A DNA stretch of 64,000 nt from Hahella chejuensis KCTC 2396 (GTDB lineage Bacteria; Pseudomonadota; Gammaproteobacteria; Pseudomonadales; Oleiphilaceae), in contig NC_007645.1 in assembly GCF_000012985.1 (NCBI RefSeq), positions 5,912,581 to 5,976,580 on the forward strand, in the 5' to 3' direction. The notes below the pieces were generated by a model, which did not search any database, had not been told where the DNA came from, and saw only the letters and a list, made by a program, of their open reading frames with translations. Shown here in pieces: positions 7,757-16,290 of the stretch (position 1 is its first letter; each line of letters opens with the position of its first letter). The position numbers and the translations under genes are program-made.

Positions 7757-9208
7757 TTAATTGCCTATCGAGCGATATTCCTGACACCTGCGCAATATAG
7801 GAACGCCTTTTCCGGGGTTCAAAACACCGCCGGGATCAAAGGCCTCTTTCACGGCGTGAAACTGCTCCAGCTCTGAGTCTGAAAATTGCGAGCGCATCTG
7901 CCGTATTTTTTCCAGGCCGACGCCATGCTCGCCCGTGATGCAACCGCCGACGGCGACGCACAGCTCCAAAATTCTGCCGCCAAACTCTTCCGTCTTTTCA
8001 AACTCGCCCGGCACGTTGGCGTCAAACATAATCAACGGGTGTAAATTACCGTCGCCAGCGTGAAATACATTCGCCACGCGCAATCCATATTCTTCCGACA
8101 TTTCCCGCATTCGCGTCAGCACATAAGACAGCTGGCTGCGGGGAATGACGCCGTCCATGCAATAGTAATCAGGTGAAATACGCCCGACCGCAGGAAACGC
8201 AGACTTGCGTCCCTTCCACAACAGTGCACGCTCCGCATCGCTTTGAGACGTTCGCACCGCGACGGCGCCAAGCTCACGAAACAGGTCTTCCACTTGTTCC
8301 ACATATTCCGCCACTTCCTCCCGCACGCCATCAATTTCACATAGCAGGAGCGCCTCCACATTGGTCGGATAGCCGGCGCGCACGAAATCCTCCGCCGCCT
8401 GAATAGCGTAACGATCCATCATTTCCAGCGCGGCGGGAATTATCCCTTTGGCGATAACCCCCGCAACTGCGTCGCCCGCTTTCTCCACGCTGTCGAACGC
8501 CGCCATGATTACCTGCGCAGCGTCTGGCGACGGCAACAGTTTCACAGTGATTTCGGTAATGACGCCCAACAGTCCTTCCGAACCAATAATCAACGGCAAC
8601 AGATCGAAACCGCAATTATCCAGTCCCTGCCCGCCAACGCGTACTCTCTCGCCTTCGGCGGTGAGCATTTCAAACGCCAACACGTTATGGACGGTCAAAC
8701 CGTACTTAAGACAATGAGCGCCGCCGGCGTTTTCCGCCAGATTACCGCCAATGGTGCAGGCGATTTGCGAGGAGGGATCAGGCGCGTAAAACAGCCCCAT
8801 AGGCTCCACCGCCTGGCTGATCGCAAGATTGCGTACGCCGGGCTGCACCGTGGCGGTGCGCGCTTCCGGGTCGATGCGCAGAATCCGATTAAGGCGGGCC
8901 AGAGAAAGTAAAATTCCTTCCGGGCTCGGTGTGGCGCCTGCCGACAACCCTGTCCCGGCGCCGCGCGCGACTACCGGCACACCCCAACGGTGACAGAGCT
9001 TGAGGATCTTCTGCACGTTCTCCACAGAGTCCGGCAATACAGTCAGCAACGGGCGTTCGCAGTAAGCGGACAAGCCGTCGCATTCATAGACCCGCAACGT
9101 TTCCTCATCTGCGATGATGGAATCGGAAGGCAAGAATTTCGCCATTTCTTCAATGAGCAATTTTTTGCGGGTTTCAAATGAGCTTGTGGAAGTAACGGAT
9201 GAATACAT
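7757..9208 (-). CDS. glcD: glycolate oxidase catalytic flavin subunit
   Basis: FAD-linked subunit that oxidises glycolate (and often D-lactate) to glyoxylate. The 483 residues match the family length of about 500. The PCMH FAD-binding domain is marked by VVARGAGTGLSAGATP near residue 80 and by IGGNLAENAGGAHCLKYG. The C-terminal FAD-oxidase domain holds NVFHAGDGNLHP and GCITGEHGVGLEK. The protein ends a few residues past the typical NPGK motif. It is the first gene of glcDEF; no glcC-type regulator, glcB malate synthase or glcA permease is adjacent. No clear ribosome-binding site precedes the ATG at 9208. Confidence 0.94.
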   Translation of the reverse strand: MYSSVTSTSSFETRKKLLIEEMAKFLPSDSIIADEETLRVYECDGLSAYCERPLLTVLPDSVENVQKILKLCHRWGVPVVARGAGTGLSAGATPSPEGILLSLARLNRILRIDPEARTATVQPGVRNLAISQAVEPMGLFYAPDPSSQIACTIGGNLAENAGGAHCLKYGLTVHNVLAFEMLTAEGERVRVGGQGLDNCGFDLLPLIIGSEGLLGVITEITVKLLPSPDAAQVIMAAFDSVEKAGDAVAGVIAKGIIPAALEMMDRYAIQAAEDFVRAGYPTNVEALLLCEIDGVREEVAEYVEQVEDLFRELGAVAVRTSQSDAERALLWKGRKSAFPAVGRISPDYYCMDGVIPRSQLSYVLTRMREMSEEYGLRVANVFHAGDGNLHPLIMFDANVPGEFEKTEEFGGRILELCVAVGGCITGEHGVGLEKIRQMRSQFSDSELEQFHAVKEAFDPGGVLNPGKGVPILRRCQEYRSIGN

Positions 9209-9294
9209 GGAAAGCCGATTATGATGGAAGGTCTCTCACTAACAGTTTCCCCCTTCGGAAAACACGTATTTTTTAGCATAAAAACGGATTGGCT

Positions 9295-9331
9295 TGCACC
9301 GAAATTTAATCTTTTTCCCTATCGCGCACCA
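9295..9331. promoter_or_regulatory. NtrC-like half-sites upstream of aapJ
   Basis: TGCACC at 9295-9300 and GCACCA at 9326-9331 resemble the left half of the NtrC consensus (GCACCA-N3/4-TGGTGC). The right halves are not conserved. They lie about 135-170 bases upstream of the start point expected for the sigma-54-like element, the usual enhancer distance. The same hexamer recurs at the nitrate locus. Confidence 0.4.
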
Positions 9332-9437
9332 ACATTAAGCACAACCGTATTTCATCATCTACACTTTACTTTGGAATTAGTCCGTGGTCTTCAGCCAAAT
9401 TTATGATGCGCCACGATACCAATAAAATCATGAAGTT

Positions 9438-9456
9438 ACGGCATTACAATTGCATT
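9438..9456 (+). promoter_or_regulatory. aapJ: sigma-54-type promoter of aapJ
   Basis: GGCA at 9440-9443 and TTGC at 9450-9453 give the invariant GG-N10-GC spacing of -24/-12 promoters, with eight of the core positions matching TGGCAC-N5-TTGC. Transcription would start near 9465, leaving a leader of about 135 bases. NtrC-dependent sigma-54 control of an amino-acid importer is expected from known bacteria. Confidence 0.6.
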
Positions 9457-9507
9457 AACCAAGGTGAAGTTCATTGGATACGTAATTACCGAAATGCCCG
9501 AATTTTT

Positions 9508-9539
9508 GTGTTTACGCATTCTCGTTTTTGCGAAAACAC
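9508..9539. repeat. inverted repeat in the aapJ leader
   Basis: Arms GTGTTTACGC (9508-9517) and GCGAAAACAC (9530-9539) pair at 9 of 10 positions around a 12-base loop. If transcription starts near 9465, it would form a stem in the mRNA leader. It could also be a DNA operator. Confidence 0.45.
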
Positions 9540-9598
9540 TATGCTAAGTTAAATCCGGTAATAACAATGAACAACAAACAACCAACCGAGGGTAAAAA

Positions 9599-10618
9599 AT
9601 GAAGAAGACATTCGTTTCTGCAGTTGCAGCGCTTGGGTTTATGACGGCTACCGGTGCAGCGATGGCTGATGGCACACTGGACGCTGTAAAGAAAAAAGGG
9701 TTTGTTCAGTGTGGCGTGAGCACTGGCCTTCCCGGCTTCTCCAACCCGGATGACAAAGGCAACTGGATGGGCCTCGACGTTGACCTGTGCCGCGCAGTTG
9801 CAGCTGCGACGCTAGGCGACGCTTCAAAAGTAAAATACATCCCACTCACCGCCAAAGAGCGTTTCACAGCTCTGCAATCCGGCGAAATCGACCTCCTCTC
9901 CCGTAACACTACCTGGACACTGACTCGCGACGGCTCACTGGGCCTTAACTTCGCTGGCGTCAACTACTACGACGGTCAGGGCTTCCTGGTAAGTAAAGAT
10001 CTGGGCGTGAAGAGCGCGAAAGAACTGGACGGCGCAGCAGTGTGTATCCAGGCGGGAACCACCACCGAATTGAACCTGGCCGACTACTTCCGTGAGTTCG
10101 GTATGAAATACCAGCCAGTGGTATTCGACACTTCCGACCAGACTGTAAAAGGCTTCGAAGCCGGACGTTGCGATGTTCTGACTTCCGACCAGTCTCAGCT
10201 GTACGCTCTGCGCATTCAGCTTTCCAACCCGGACAAAGCCATGGTTCTGCCGGAAGTTATCTCTAAAGAGCCTTTGGGCCCTGTGGTTCGTCAAGGCGAC
10301 GACCAGTGGTTCAACATCGTGAAGTGGTCTCTGTTCGCAGCGATTACCGCTGAAGAACTTGGCGTATCTTCCGATAACGTAGACAAAATGAAATCCAGCA
10401 CTAACCCGAACGTACAACGTCTGTTGGGCGCCGAAGCCGGCCAGGGCAAAAACCTGGGTCTGGACGATACCTGGGCTTTCAACATCGTTAAGCAAGTCGG
10501 TAACTACGGCGAAATGTTCGAACGTAACGTCGGCAAATCCTCTCCGCTGGGCATTGAGCGCGGTCTGAACGCACTGTGGACCAAAGGCGGTCTGCAATAC
10601 GCTCCACCTATCCGCTAA
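9599..10618 (+). CDS. aapJ: general L-amino-acid ABC transporter, periplasmic binding protein
   Basis: Periplasmic receptor that captures many L-amino acids for the Aap (YhdWXYZ) importer. The 339 residues begin with a Sec signal peptide (MKKTFVSAV...GAAMA, cleavage about residue 23). A family-3 solute-binding fold follows, with VKKKGFVQCGVSTGLPGFS, the WMGLDVDLCRAVAAA segment and RNTTWTLTRDGSLGLNF, all typical of AapJ. GAGGGT lies 6 bases before the ATG. Immediately downstream a 9-bp GC hairpin may protect this mRNA, as is common where the binding protein is needed in excess. A sigma-54-like promoter lies upstream, suggesting nitrogen control. Confidence 0.95.
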   Translation: MKKTFVSAVAALGFMTATGAAMADGTLDAVKKKGFVQCGVSTGLPGFSNPDDKGNWMGLDVDLCRAVAAATLGDASKVKYIPLTAKERFTALQSGEIDLLSRNTTWTLTRDGSLGLNFAGVNYYDGQGFLVSKDLGVKSAKELDGAAVCIQAGTTTELNLADYFREFGMKYQPVVFDTSDQTVKGFEAGRCDVLTSDQSQLYALRIQLSNPDKAMVLPEVISKEPLGPVVRQGDDQWFNIVKWSLFAAITAEELGVSSDNVDKMKSSTNPNVQRLLGAEAGQGKNLGLDDTWAFNIVKQVGNYGEMFERNVGKSSPLGIERGLNALWTKGGLQYAPPIR

Positions 10619-10635
10619 TACAAGCCATAGTGTCT

Positions 10636-10655
10636 GGGCGCACGTCCGTGCGCCC
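10636..10655 (+). repeat. 9-bp stem-loop between aapJ and aapQ
   Basis: GGGCGCACG and CGTGCGCCC form a perfect 9-bp stem with a 2-base loop, 17 bases after the aapJ stop. No U-tract follows. It resembles the intercistronic hairpins that stabilise binding-protein mRNA or partly terminate before the permease genes. Confidence 0.7.
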
Positions 10656-10713
10656 TATCCTGTTCTAAACACCCAATTTAATAACTCCTTGCCGATCCTC
10701 TGGAGAACATTGA

Positions 10714-11901
10714 GTGGATATTCAAAACAAAGGACAGGATAAAGCGAAAACAAAAATCTGGAACGATCCTGCAGTACGCTCTGTATTTTTCCAAGTACTT
10801 GCTGTGGGCGCCGTAGTCGCTTTTTTCCTGTACATTATTAATAACGCGCTTACCAATATGGAACAGCGCGGGATAACTACCGGTTTCGCTTTTCTTGGCG
10901 ATCAAGCCGGATTCGGGATTCTCCAGTCATTAATTGAATATGACGAGACCCATTCCTTTGGCCGTACATTCTTTGTCGGTCTGCTGAATACAGTGCTGGT
11001 CGCTGTGTTGGGCATTATCCTGGCGACTATTCTTGGATTCTTCATCGGTATCGGACGCCTGTCGCACAACTGGCTAATCTCAAAGCTGGCGACGACCTAT
11101 ATCGAGACTTTCCGGAACATCCCCCTTCTGCTGCAGATCTTCTTCTGGTATTTCGCTGTATTGCAAGGCCTCCCAAGCCCACGCAACAGTATGAGCATCG
11201 GCGAGTCTGTATTCTTCAATATCCGCGGCTTATACCTTCCCGGCCCCGTCTATGAAGATGGTTTTGGCGCCGTCGCTTTTGCAATAGTGGTCGCCATCGG
11301 CATTATTATCGGCCTGGTAAGATTCGAGCGTAAAAGACAGCGCGAGACAGGCAAGACTTTTCCCCTGTTCTTGCCGTCCGTTGGTATTTTGTGCGGCCTT
11401 CCTCTGATTGTTTACTTCCTCGCTGGTTCTCCCATGCATTGGGATTATCCTGTGTTGACGGGCTTCAACTTCAAAGGCGGTTTGACGATTATCCCAGAGC
11501 TGATTGCGTTGTTGATCGCGCTGACTGTCTATACCGCAGCCTTCATCGCCGAGGTGGTGCGTTCCGGTATTGAAGCGATTCCGAGAGGTCAAAGCGAAGC
11601 GGCCAATGCATTGGGACTGTCGAATGGGCAGCGTCTGCGTCTGGTTATCATTCCTCAGGCGATGCGGGTCATTATTCCCCCGATGACCAACCAGTACCTC
11701 AACCTGACCAAAAACTCTTCGCTGGCGACCGCTATCGGTTACCCGGATCTGGTATCCGTGTTCATGGGCACAACCCTGAACCAGACAGGTCAGGCGATAG
11801 AGATTATATTTATGACAATGGCCGTCTATCTGTTCCTCAGCTTGAGCACCTCCGCTCTGATGAACTGGTACAACAGCCGTATTGCACTGGTTGAGAGGTA
11901 A
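10714..11901 (+). CDS. aapQ: general L-amino-acid ABC transporter, permease 1
   Basis: Inner-membrane permease of the Aap importer, 395 residues. The start is a GTG at 10714, preceded by CTGGAGAAC. Hydrophobic segments are spread over the length, with a long loop around residues 150-185 as is usual for AapQ. The coupling EAA loop that contacts the ATPase is visible as EAANALGLSNGQ within AIPRGQSEAANALGL near residue 290. AapQ pairs with AapM. It lies 95 bases after aapJ, across the hairpin, and 5 bases before aapM. Confidence 0.93.
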   Translation: MDIQNKGQDKAKTKIWNDPAVRSVFFQVLAVGAVVAFFLYIINNALTNMEQRGITTGFAFLGDQAGFGILQSLIEYDETHSFGRTFFVGLLNTVLVAVLGIILATILGFFIGIGRLSHNWLISKLATTYIETFRNIPLLLQIFFWYFAVLQGLPSPRNSMSIGESVFFNIRGLYLPGPVYEDGFGAVAFAIVVAIGIIIGLVRFERKRQRETGKTFPLFLPSVGILCGLPLIVYFLAGSPMHWDYPVLTGFNFKGGLTIIPELIALLIALTVYTAAFIAEVVRSGIEAIPRGQSEAANALGLSNGQRLRLVIIPQAMRVIIPPMTNQYLNLTKNSSLATAIGYPDLVSVFMGTTLNQTGQAIEIIFMTMAVYLFLSLSTSALMNWYNSRIALVER

Positions 11902-11906
11902 TCGAC

Positions 11907-13004
11907 ATGAGCAATAAATTTGTTCCATTGCCCGACTTGCCCCCGCCATCCAATACGGTAGGCGTCGTCGGCTGGCTCAGAACCAATCTGTTCAGCAGCC
12001 CGGTGAACAGTGTCCTGACCATTATCGCCTTTTACCTGATTTATTCAGGTATTTCCTGGTTTGTTTCTTGGGGCGTCATTAACGCAGACGTCATTGGAAC
12101 TTCACGGGAAGACTGCACATCCGGCGGCGCCTGTTGGGTGTTCATATCCGTACGTCTGCCTCAGTTCATTTACGGTTTCTACCCGCCGGACGAGGTCTGG
12201 CGCATTAATCTGATGTTCGCGATCGCCATCATTGGCATTGTCGCGCTGATGATCGACAAAACGCCGAAGAAAGGCTGGATTGCGCTGTTTATGCTGGTCA
12301 TTTTCCCGATCATTGCGTACTTCCTTCTGTATGGCGGCGCTTTCGGTCTGGAAGTGGTGGAAACCCATAAATGGGGCGGCTTGACCCTGACGTTGGTCAT
12401 CGCCACCGTCGGTATCGTTGTCTCCTTGCCGATCGGCGTCGCACTGGCGCTGGGTCGTCGTTCTGAGATGCCCATCGTCAAGAGCATCAGTGTGGTCTAC
12501 ATTGAGTTCTGGCGTGGCGTTCCCTTGATCACGGTGTTGTTCATGGCCTCGGTCATGCTGCCGCTGTTCATGAGCGAAGGCACGGAAACCGACAAGTTGG
12601 TGCGCGCCATGATCGGCGTCATCATGTTCCAGAGCGCGTATATGGCGGAAGTCGTACGCGGCGGTCTGCAGGCGATTCCCAAAGGTCAATATGAAGCGGC
12701 TCATTCGCTGGGTCTGAGCTACTGGAAGATGATGTTCTTCATCATTCTCCCGCAAGCGCTCAAACTGATGATTCCCGGCATCGTCAATACCTTTATCGCT
12801 CTGTTCAAAGACACCAGTCTGGTATTGATCATCGGCCTGTTCGACCTGCTCGCCATCGTGCAGTCAGCATTGCACGATCCCAAATGGCTGGGCTTCTCCG
12901 TTGAAGGTTATATTTTCGTGGCTTTCTTATTCTGGGTGTTCTGCTTCGGAATGTCCCGCTACAGCCAGGCGCTGGAGCGTAAACTGAATACCAGTCACCG
13001 ATAG
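11907..13004 (+). CDS. aapM: general L-amino-acid ABC transporter, permease 2
   Basis: Second permease of the Aap importer, 365 residues, pairing with AapQ. Six or more hydrophobic segments are visible. The EAA coupling loop reads AIPKGQYEAAHSLGLSYWK near residue 255. A longer periplasmic/cytoplasmic N-terminal part (residues 1-100) with DCTSGGACWVF is typical of AapM/YhdY. The gene begins 5 bases after aapQ and ends 21 bases before aapP, so translation is probably coupled within one operon. Confidence 0.93.
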   Translation: MSNKFVPLPDLPPPSNTVGVVGWLRTNLFSSPVNSVLTIIAFYLIYSGISWFVSWGVINADVIGTSREDCTSGGACWVFISVRLPQFIYGFYPPDEVWRINLMFAIAIIGIVALMIDKTPKKGWIALFMLVIFPIIAYFLLYGGAFGLEVVETHKWGGLTLTLVIATVGIVVSLPIGVALALGRRSEMPIVKSISVVYIEFWRGVPLITVLFMASVMLPLFMSEGTETDKLVRAMIGVIMFQSAYMAEVVRGGLQAIPKGQYEAAHSLGLSYWKMMFFIILPQALKLMIPGIVNTFIALFKDTSLVLIIGLFDLLAIVQSALHDPKWLGFSVEGYIFVAFLFWVFCFGMSRYSQALERKLNTSHR

Positions 13005-13025
13005 GCAAGTTTTCTGGAGTACGAC

Positions 13026-13793
13026 ATGAATACGAATACTAACAGCGCAGAATCCCGCAAGAGCATGATCCACCTGCGCGGCGTCAACAAATGGTACGGT
13101 AAGTTCCATGTATTGAAAGACATCAATCTGGAAGTGTACAAGGGCGAACGTATCGTTGTTTGCGGGCCATCGGGCTCTGGCAAGTCCACCATGATCCGCT
13201 GCATCAACCGCCTGGAAGAGCATCAGCAAGGGGACATCATCGTTAAAGATATTCCTCTGACCAACGACCTTAAGAACATCGACAGCGTACGCCGGGAAGT
13301 CGGTATGGTGTTCCAGCACTTTAACCTGTTTCCTCACCTGACTGTGCTTCAGAACTGCACGCTGGCTCCAATCTGGGTGCGTAAAGTACCGCAGAAAGAA
13401 GCCGAGGCGGCAGCGATGAAATACCTGGAAAAGGTTAAGATCCCGCATCAGGCGCACAAATATCCGGGACAGTTGTCAGGCGGTCAGCAGCAGCGTGTGG
13501 CCATCGCCCGCAGTCTCTGTATGAACCCTGAAATCATGCTGTTCGACGAGCCCACTTCGGCGCTCGACCCGGAGATGATCAAAGAGGTGCTGGACACTAT
13601 GATCGAGCTGGCGGAATCCGGCATGACCATGATCTGCGTCACCCACGAAATGGGCTTCGCCAAGACCGTGGCCAACCGGGTTATCTTCATGGACGCCGGC
13701 CAGATCATAGAGGAAAATGAGCCGCACGAGTTCTTCAACAATCCACAGAACGAGCGGACCAAACTGTTCCTCAGCCAGATCCTGCAACACTAA
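13026..13793 (+). CDS. aapP: general L-amino-acid ABC transporter, ATPase
   Basis: Cytoplasmic ATPase that drives the Aap importer, 255 residues, the usual length for polar-amino-acid ATPases. Walker A is GPSGSGKST at residues 47-55. The Q-loop [15 protein letters not shown], the signature [15 protein letters not shown], Walker [15 protein letters not shown] and the switch histidine in [10 protein letters not shown] are all intact. It closes the transporter genes. A GNAT acetyltransferase gene begins only 9 bases downstream, so the operon continues. Confidence 0.95.
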   Translation: MNTNTNSAESRKSMIHLRGVNKWYGKFHVLKDINLEVYKGERIVVCGPSGSGKSTMIRCINRLEEHQQGDIIVKDIPLTNDLKNIDSVRREVGMVFQHFNLFPHLTVLQNCTLAPIWVRKVPQKEAEAAAMKYLEKVKIPHQAHKYPGQLSGGQQQRVAIARSLCMNPEIMLFDEPTSALDPEMIKEVLDTMIELAESGMTMICVTHEMGFAKTVANRVIFMDAGQIIEENEPHEFFNNPQNERTKLFLSQILQH

Positions 13794-13802
13794 GGACAAA
13801 GC

Positions 13803-14237
13803 TTGCAAACATTGACGTTGCGCAGAGCGGGGGCGGCAGACGCCGCCGCTCTTCTACCCCTGATCGAGCAGCTGGGGTACTCCCTTACCCAGGCCCAGCT
13901 CGATCATACTCTTTCTATATTACTCCACGACTCCCACGCGCATTTCATGGTCGCCGCCAGCGACGATAACATCCACGGCTTCATCCAGAGCAATCTCAAG
14001 CGCACCCTGATCGCAGGCGGCTATGTTGAAATCGTCAGTCTGGTGGTCGATGAAAGCGTACGGGGACAAGGCGTCGGCGGAATGCTGATCGAATCTGTGA
14101 AAGAGTGGGCAAAACAACAGGGAGTATATAAAATTCGATTAGGGTCGCGAATTCATCGGGAGCAGGCTCACCAGTTTTACGAGGGTCTGGGTTTTACCCG
14201 CATCAAGACACAACACTGGTTTGAGATCACTTTATGA
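13803..14237 (+). CDS. GNAT-family N-acetyltransferase
   Basis: Acetyl-CoA-dependent acetyltransferase, 144 residues; the acceptor is unknown. The pyrophosphate-binding motif A is visible as VRGQGVGGMLIESVKEWA near residue 89, after the beta strand VEIVSLVV. The closing motif B is QAHQFYEGLGFTR. The start is a TTG at 13803; TAAGGA lies about 6 bases upstream and no better in-frame start exists before the core. It follows aapP by 9 bases and overlaps the next gene by 4 (ATGA). It is therefore co-transcribed with the amino-acid importer, which hints at modification of an amino acid or derivative. Confidence 0.85.
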   Translation: MQTLTLRRAGAADAAALLPLIEQLGYSLTQAQLDHTLSILLHDSHAHFMVAASDDNIHGFIQSNLKRTLIAGGYVEIVSLVVDESVRGQGVGGMLIESVKEWAKQQGVYKIRLGSRIHREQAHQFYEGLGFTRIKTQHWFEITL

Positions 14238-15034
14238 GTAAGCATCAGTACTTTCAGGTTGACGCATTCACTTCCAACGTATTTTCCGGAAACCCCGCCG
14301 GGGTTTGCAGCCTGGATGACTGGCTGCCGGACGACACGCTCTGCAAAATCGCCGCAGAGAACAACTTATCGGAAACGGCGTTCTACGTGCCGCGCACGAA
14401 TGGCTTCGATCTCCGCTGGTTTACACCGGAGGCGGAAGTGGATTTATGCGGCCACGCCACGTTGGCCACGGCATTCGTCCTTTATGAACTAAAGGGGTTC
14501 AAGGGACCTCGCATTCAATTTCATACCCGCAGCGGTACGCTGGAGGTTTCTCCCCACAAGCAGGGCGGCTACGCCATGCTGTTCCCCAGCCGTAAAGGGG
14601 AACTGGTTGAACCGGAACAGGCCCTGCTGGAGGCGCTCGGCGGAGTAAAACCGCTGGAAGTGCTTAAGTCCAGGGATTACATGGTCGTGCTGGAAAACGA
14701 AGCCGCCGTGCGCGCCGTCTATCCAGACATGCGCATGCTGAAGCTCATCGATTCCCTGGGCGTGATTGTCACCGCCAAAGGCGACAAGGTCGACTTCGTA
14801 TCCCGCTTCTTCGCCCCCAAAGTCGGGGTGCCGGAAGACCCGGTCACTGGCTCCGCCCACTGCACACTGACGCCATACTGGTCAGAAAAACTGGGCAAGG
14901 TGGAACTGACCGCCAGACAAATTTCCCAACGAGGCGGCGAAGTCATGTGCCACTACCGCGGTTCTAACGTACTGCTGGTGGGCCAGGCGCGACTCTATCT
15001 TGAAGGCGTGATTAACGTTCCTGGGGAGAGTTGA
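14234..15034 (+). CDS. PhzF-family isomerase/epimerase-like protein
   Basis: Member of the PhzF/diaminopimelate-epimerase fold family; reactions in the family include isomerisation and probable amino-acid epimerisation, and this one's substrate is unknown. The 266 residues start YFQVDAFTSNVFSGNPAGVC, the standard PhzF opening. Glu47 in NLSETAF is the family's catalytic acid. The second half has FFAPKVGVPEDPVTGSAHC, the other conserved block. It overlaps the GNAT gene by ATGA and ends just before a strong terminator, so it is the last gene of the aap transcription unit. Confidence 0.9.
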   Translation: MSKHQYFQVDAFTSNVFSGNPAGVCSLDDWLPDDTLCKIAAENNLSETAFYVPRTNGFDLRWFTPEAEVDLCGHATLATAFVLYELKGFKGPRIQFHTRSGTLEVSPHKQGGYAMLFPSRKGELVEPEQALLEALGGVKPLEVLKSRDYMVVLENEAAVRAVYPDMRMLKLIDSLGVIVTAKGDKVDFVSRFFAPKVGVPEDPVTGSAHCTLTPYWSEKLGKVELTARQISQRGGEVMCHYRGSNVLLVGQARLYLEGVINVPGES

Positions 15035-15046
15035 TGGCCCATGTAT

Positions 15047-15081
15047 AGCAGCGCTTGCCAGACAAACCTAAGCGCTGCTTT
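15047..15081 (+). terminator. intrinsic terminator after the PhzF-family gene
   Basis: A perfect 10-bp stem (AGCAGCGCTT / AAGCGCTGCT) with a 13-base loop runs into TTTACTTTC, beginning 13 bases after the stop at 15034. It marks the end of the aap operon and the border with the AT-rich segment. Confidence 0.8.
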
Positions 15082-15091
15082 ACTTTCAATA

Positions 15092-15745
15092 TTAACGTCC
15101 TCCGAAAAGCCGAAGGGTTTGCTCCAAGTCGCAACTCAAGTACAGAACATAGGGCGCCTCGACTTTGTGAATACTCCATTTCCCTTCACTTATTATTAGC
15201 CGTTTGCGCTGATGCCCAAAAAGGGGCCGGCGAAATATTCCGATAGAACATGGCTGACTATCATTATCCGGATTTCTTAAAAAGTCTTCGATGAGACTGT
15301 CTTCATCTCTTAAACTAAACGGTAAATCGAAATCAGCTATCACGCCAAAAGCTTTCAATGCACTACACAAATACGAAAGCATGTCGCCAAAAGCTTTTAT
15401 ATTTCTACTATCCATGTATTTTTTTACCGAAACTATGTCAAAGTCTATATAGACATAGCCGACGGACTCTCGCTCAAAAAAAACACAATACTGAGTCCGC
15501 TCATTCCATATAAACTCCTGAGAATAACCGTGGTGTTTTTTCAAGAACTCAGTTAGTGGCTCTCCGTCAAGAAACACTTCATCCCCGTGCTCATCAATTA
15601 CATTTCTATCTTCATCTAATGTGACAGAGTAAATCCCTGGAGTCTTTGAAAACCCTAATGTATAAAGGAGTCGATTCGTTTCACGGCTTAGCTCAACTAG
15701 TTTGATATTCGGAACAAGGAAGCACGCTGTTAGCTTAGTATCCAT
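15092..15745 (-). CDS. unrecognised protein, candidate immunity protein of the adjacent toxin
   Basis: A 217-residue soluble protein that I do not recognise. It has no signal peptide and no membrane segment, is rich in acidic and aromatic residues (for example SVGYVYIDFDIVSVKKYMDS), and looks like a compact cytoplasmic alpha/beta protein. Its ATG shares one base with the stop of the upstream gene (TAATG), so the two are translationally coupled. The upstream gene resembles a PD-(D/E)xK nuclease toxin. Toxin followed at once by an immunity gene is the usual order of polymorphic-toxin cassettes, which is the only basis for the immunity proposal. Base composition is clearly more AT-rich than in the flanking genes. 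Confidence 0.55.
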   Translation of the reverse strand: MDTKLTACFLVPNIKLVELSRETNRLLYTLGFSKTPGIYSVTLDEDRNVIDEHGDEVFLDGEPLTEFLKKHHGYSQEFIWNERTQYCVFFERESVGYVYIDFDIVSVKKYMDSRNIKAFGDMLSYLCSALKAFGVIADFDLPFSLRDEDSLIEDFLRNPDNDSQPCSIGIFRRPLFGHQRKRLIISEGKWSIHKVEAPYVLYLSCDLEQTLRLFGGR

Positions 15746-16290
15746 TAGTTAACCACCTCCACTTCAAATCCAGACTTTTCGTACATTTCTTTTAGTTTCT
15801 GGTGATCTTCATTTTGTCCATCAATCTTGGCTCTCGGAGGCAAAGATGGGTCAAACAGCTTGGATTGAATATCTCTTAACCGCTTCCTTTGTTTACCTTT
15901 CTTCCTGTACTGTTTAGCATTTGTACTCTTAGCCTCACCTATTTGCCTATCTCCAACAACATCTACCTCCTGATCTTGACCACACTTTTTACATTTGTAC
16001 TCAGCACCTGCACTTACAAGATTCATCTTTGGAAGGTTGTCTTCTATAGCTCTGTTCTCGAACGCATAGCCTCTTTTTTGTCCAGACCTACTCGCCTTAT
16101 TACCAAGCTTATCTATTAACTCCTTATTAGCTTCAGTGGCTTCTGCAACAGGCGGTTGCGAAATAGCTTCCCAATCATGATCGCAATCTTTTTGGGCTAA
16201 ATCTGCGTTATCCTCACTACTTGGGCAGGCTCCGTGAATTTTCTCCAAGGAAGATTTATTACCCATCTCTTTCTTAAATTCTTCATCCAT
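15745..16290 (-). CDS. candidate PD-(D/E)xK nuclease toxin, orphan C-terminal cassette
   Basis: A 181-residue protein with the look of a nuclease effector domain. Residues Glu78 (FENRAIED), Asp110 (EVDVVGD), Glu119 and Lys121 (GEAKS) fit the PD-(D/E)xK pattern, followed by a basic, Gln-rich helix (AKQYRKKGKQRKRLRD). A CxxC pair (C100, C103) sits just before the active-site strand and could bind zinc. The N-terminal 70 residues are polar and probably a linker. There is no signal peptide and no delivery domain (Rhs, CdiA, VgrG or PAAR) in frame or nearby. It could be a displaced toxin tip or a domestic endonuclease. Fold assignment is my reading of motifs. Confidence 0.5.
   Translation of the reverse strand: MDEEFKKEMGNKSSLEKIHGACPSSEDNADLAQKDCDHDWEAISQPPVAEATEANKELIDKLGNKASRSGQKRGYAFENRAIEDNLPKMNLVSAGAEYKCKKCGQDQEVDVVGDRQIGEAKSTNAKQYRKKGKQRKRLRDIQSKLFDPSLPPRAKIDGQNEDHQKLKEMYEKSGFEVEVVN

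Larger units (their letters stand above)
9209..9598. other. 390-base control region between glcD and aapJ
   Basis: No gene is seen between the divergent glcD and aapJ starts. The half nearer aapJ is AT-rich. It contains two GCACC-type half-sites (9295-9331), a sigma-54-like -24/-12 element (9438-9456) and a 10-bp imperfect inverted repeat (9508-9539), described separately. No promoter for glcD could be singled out. Confidence 0.6.
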
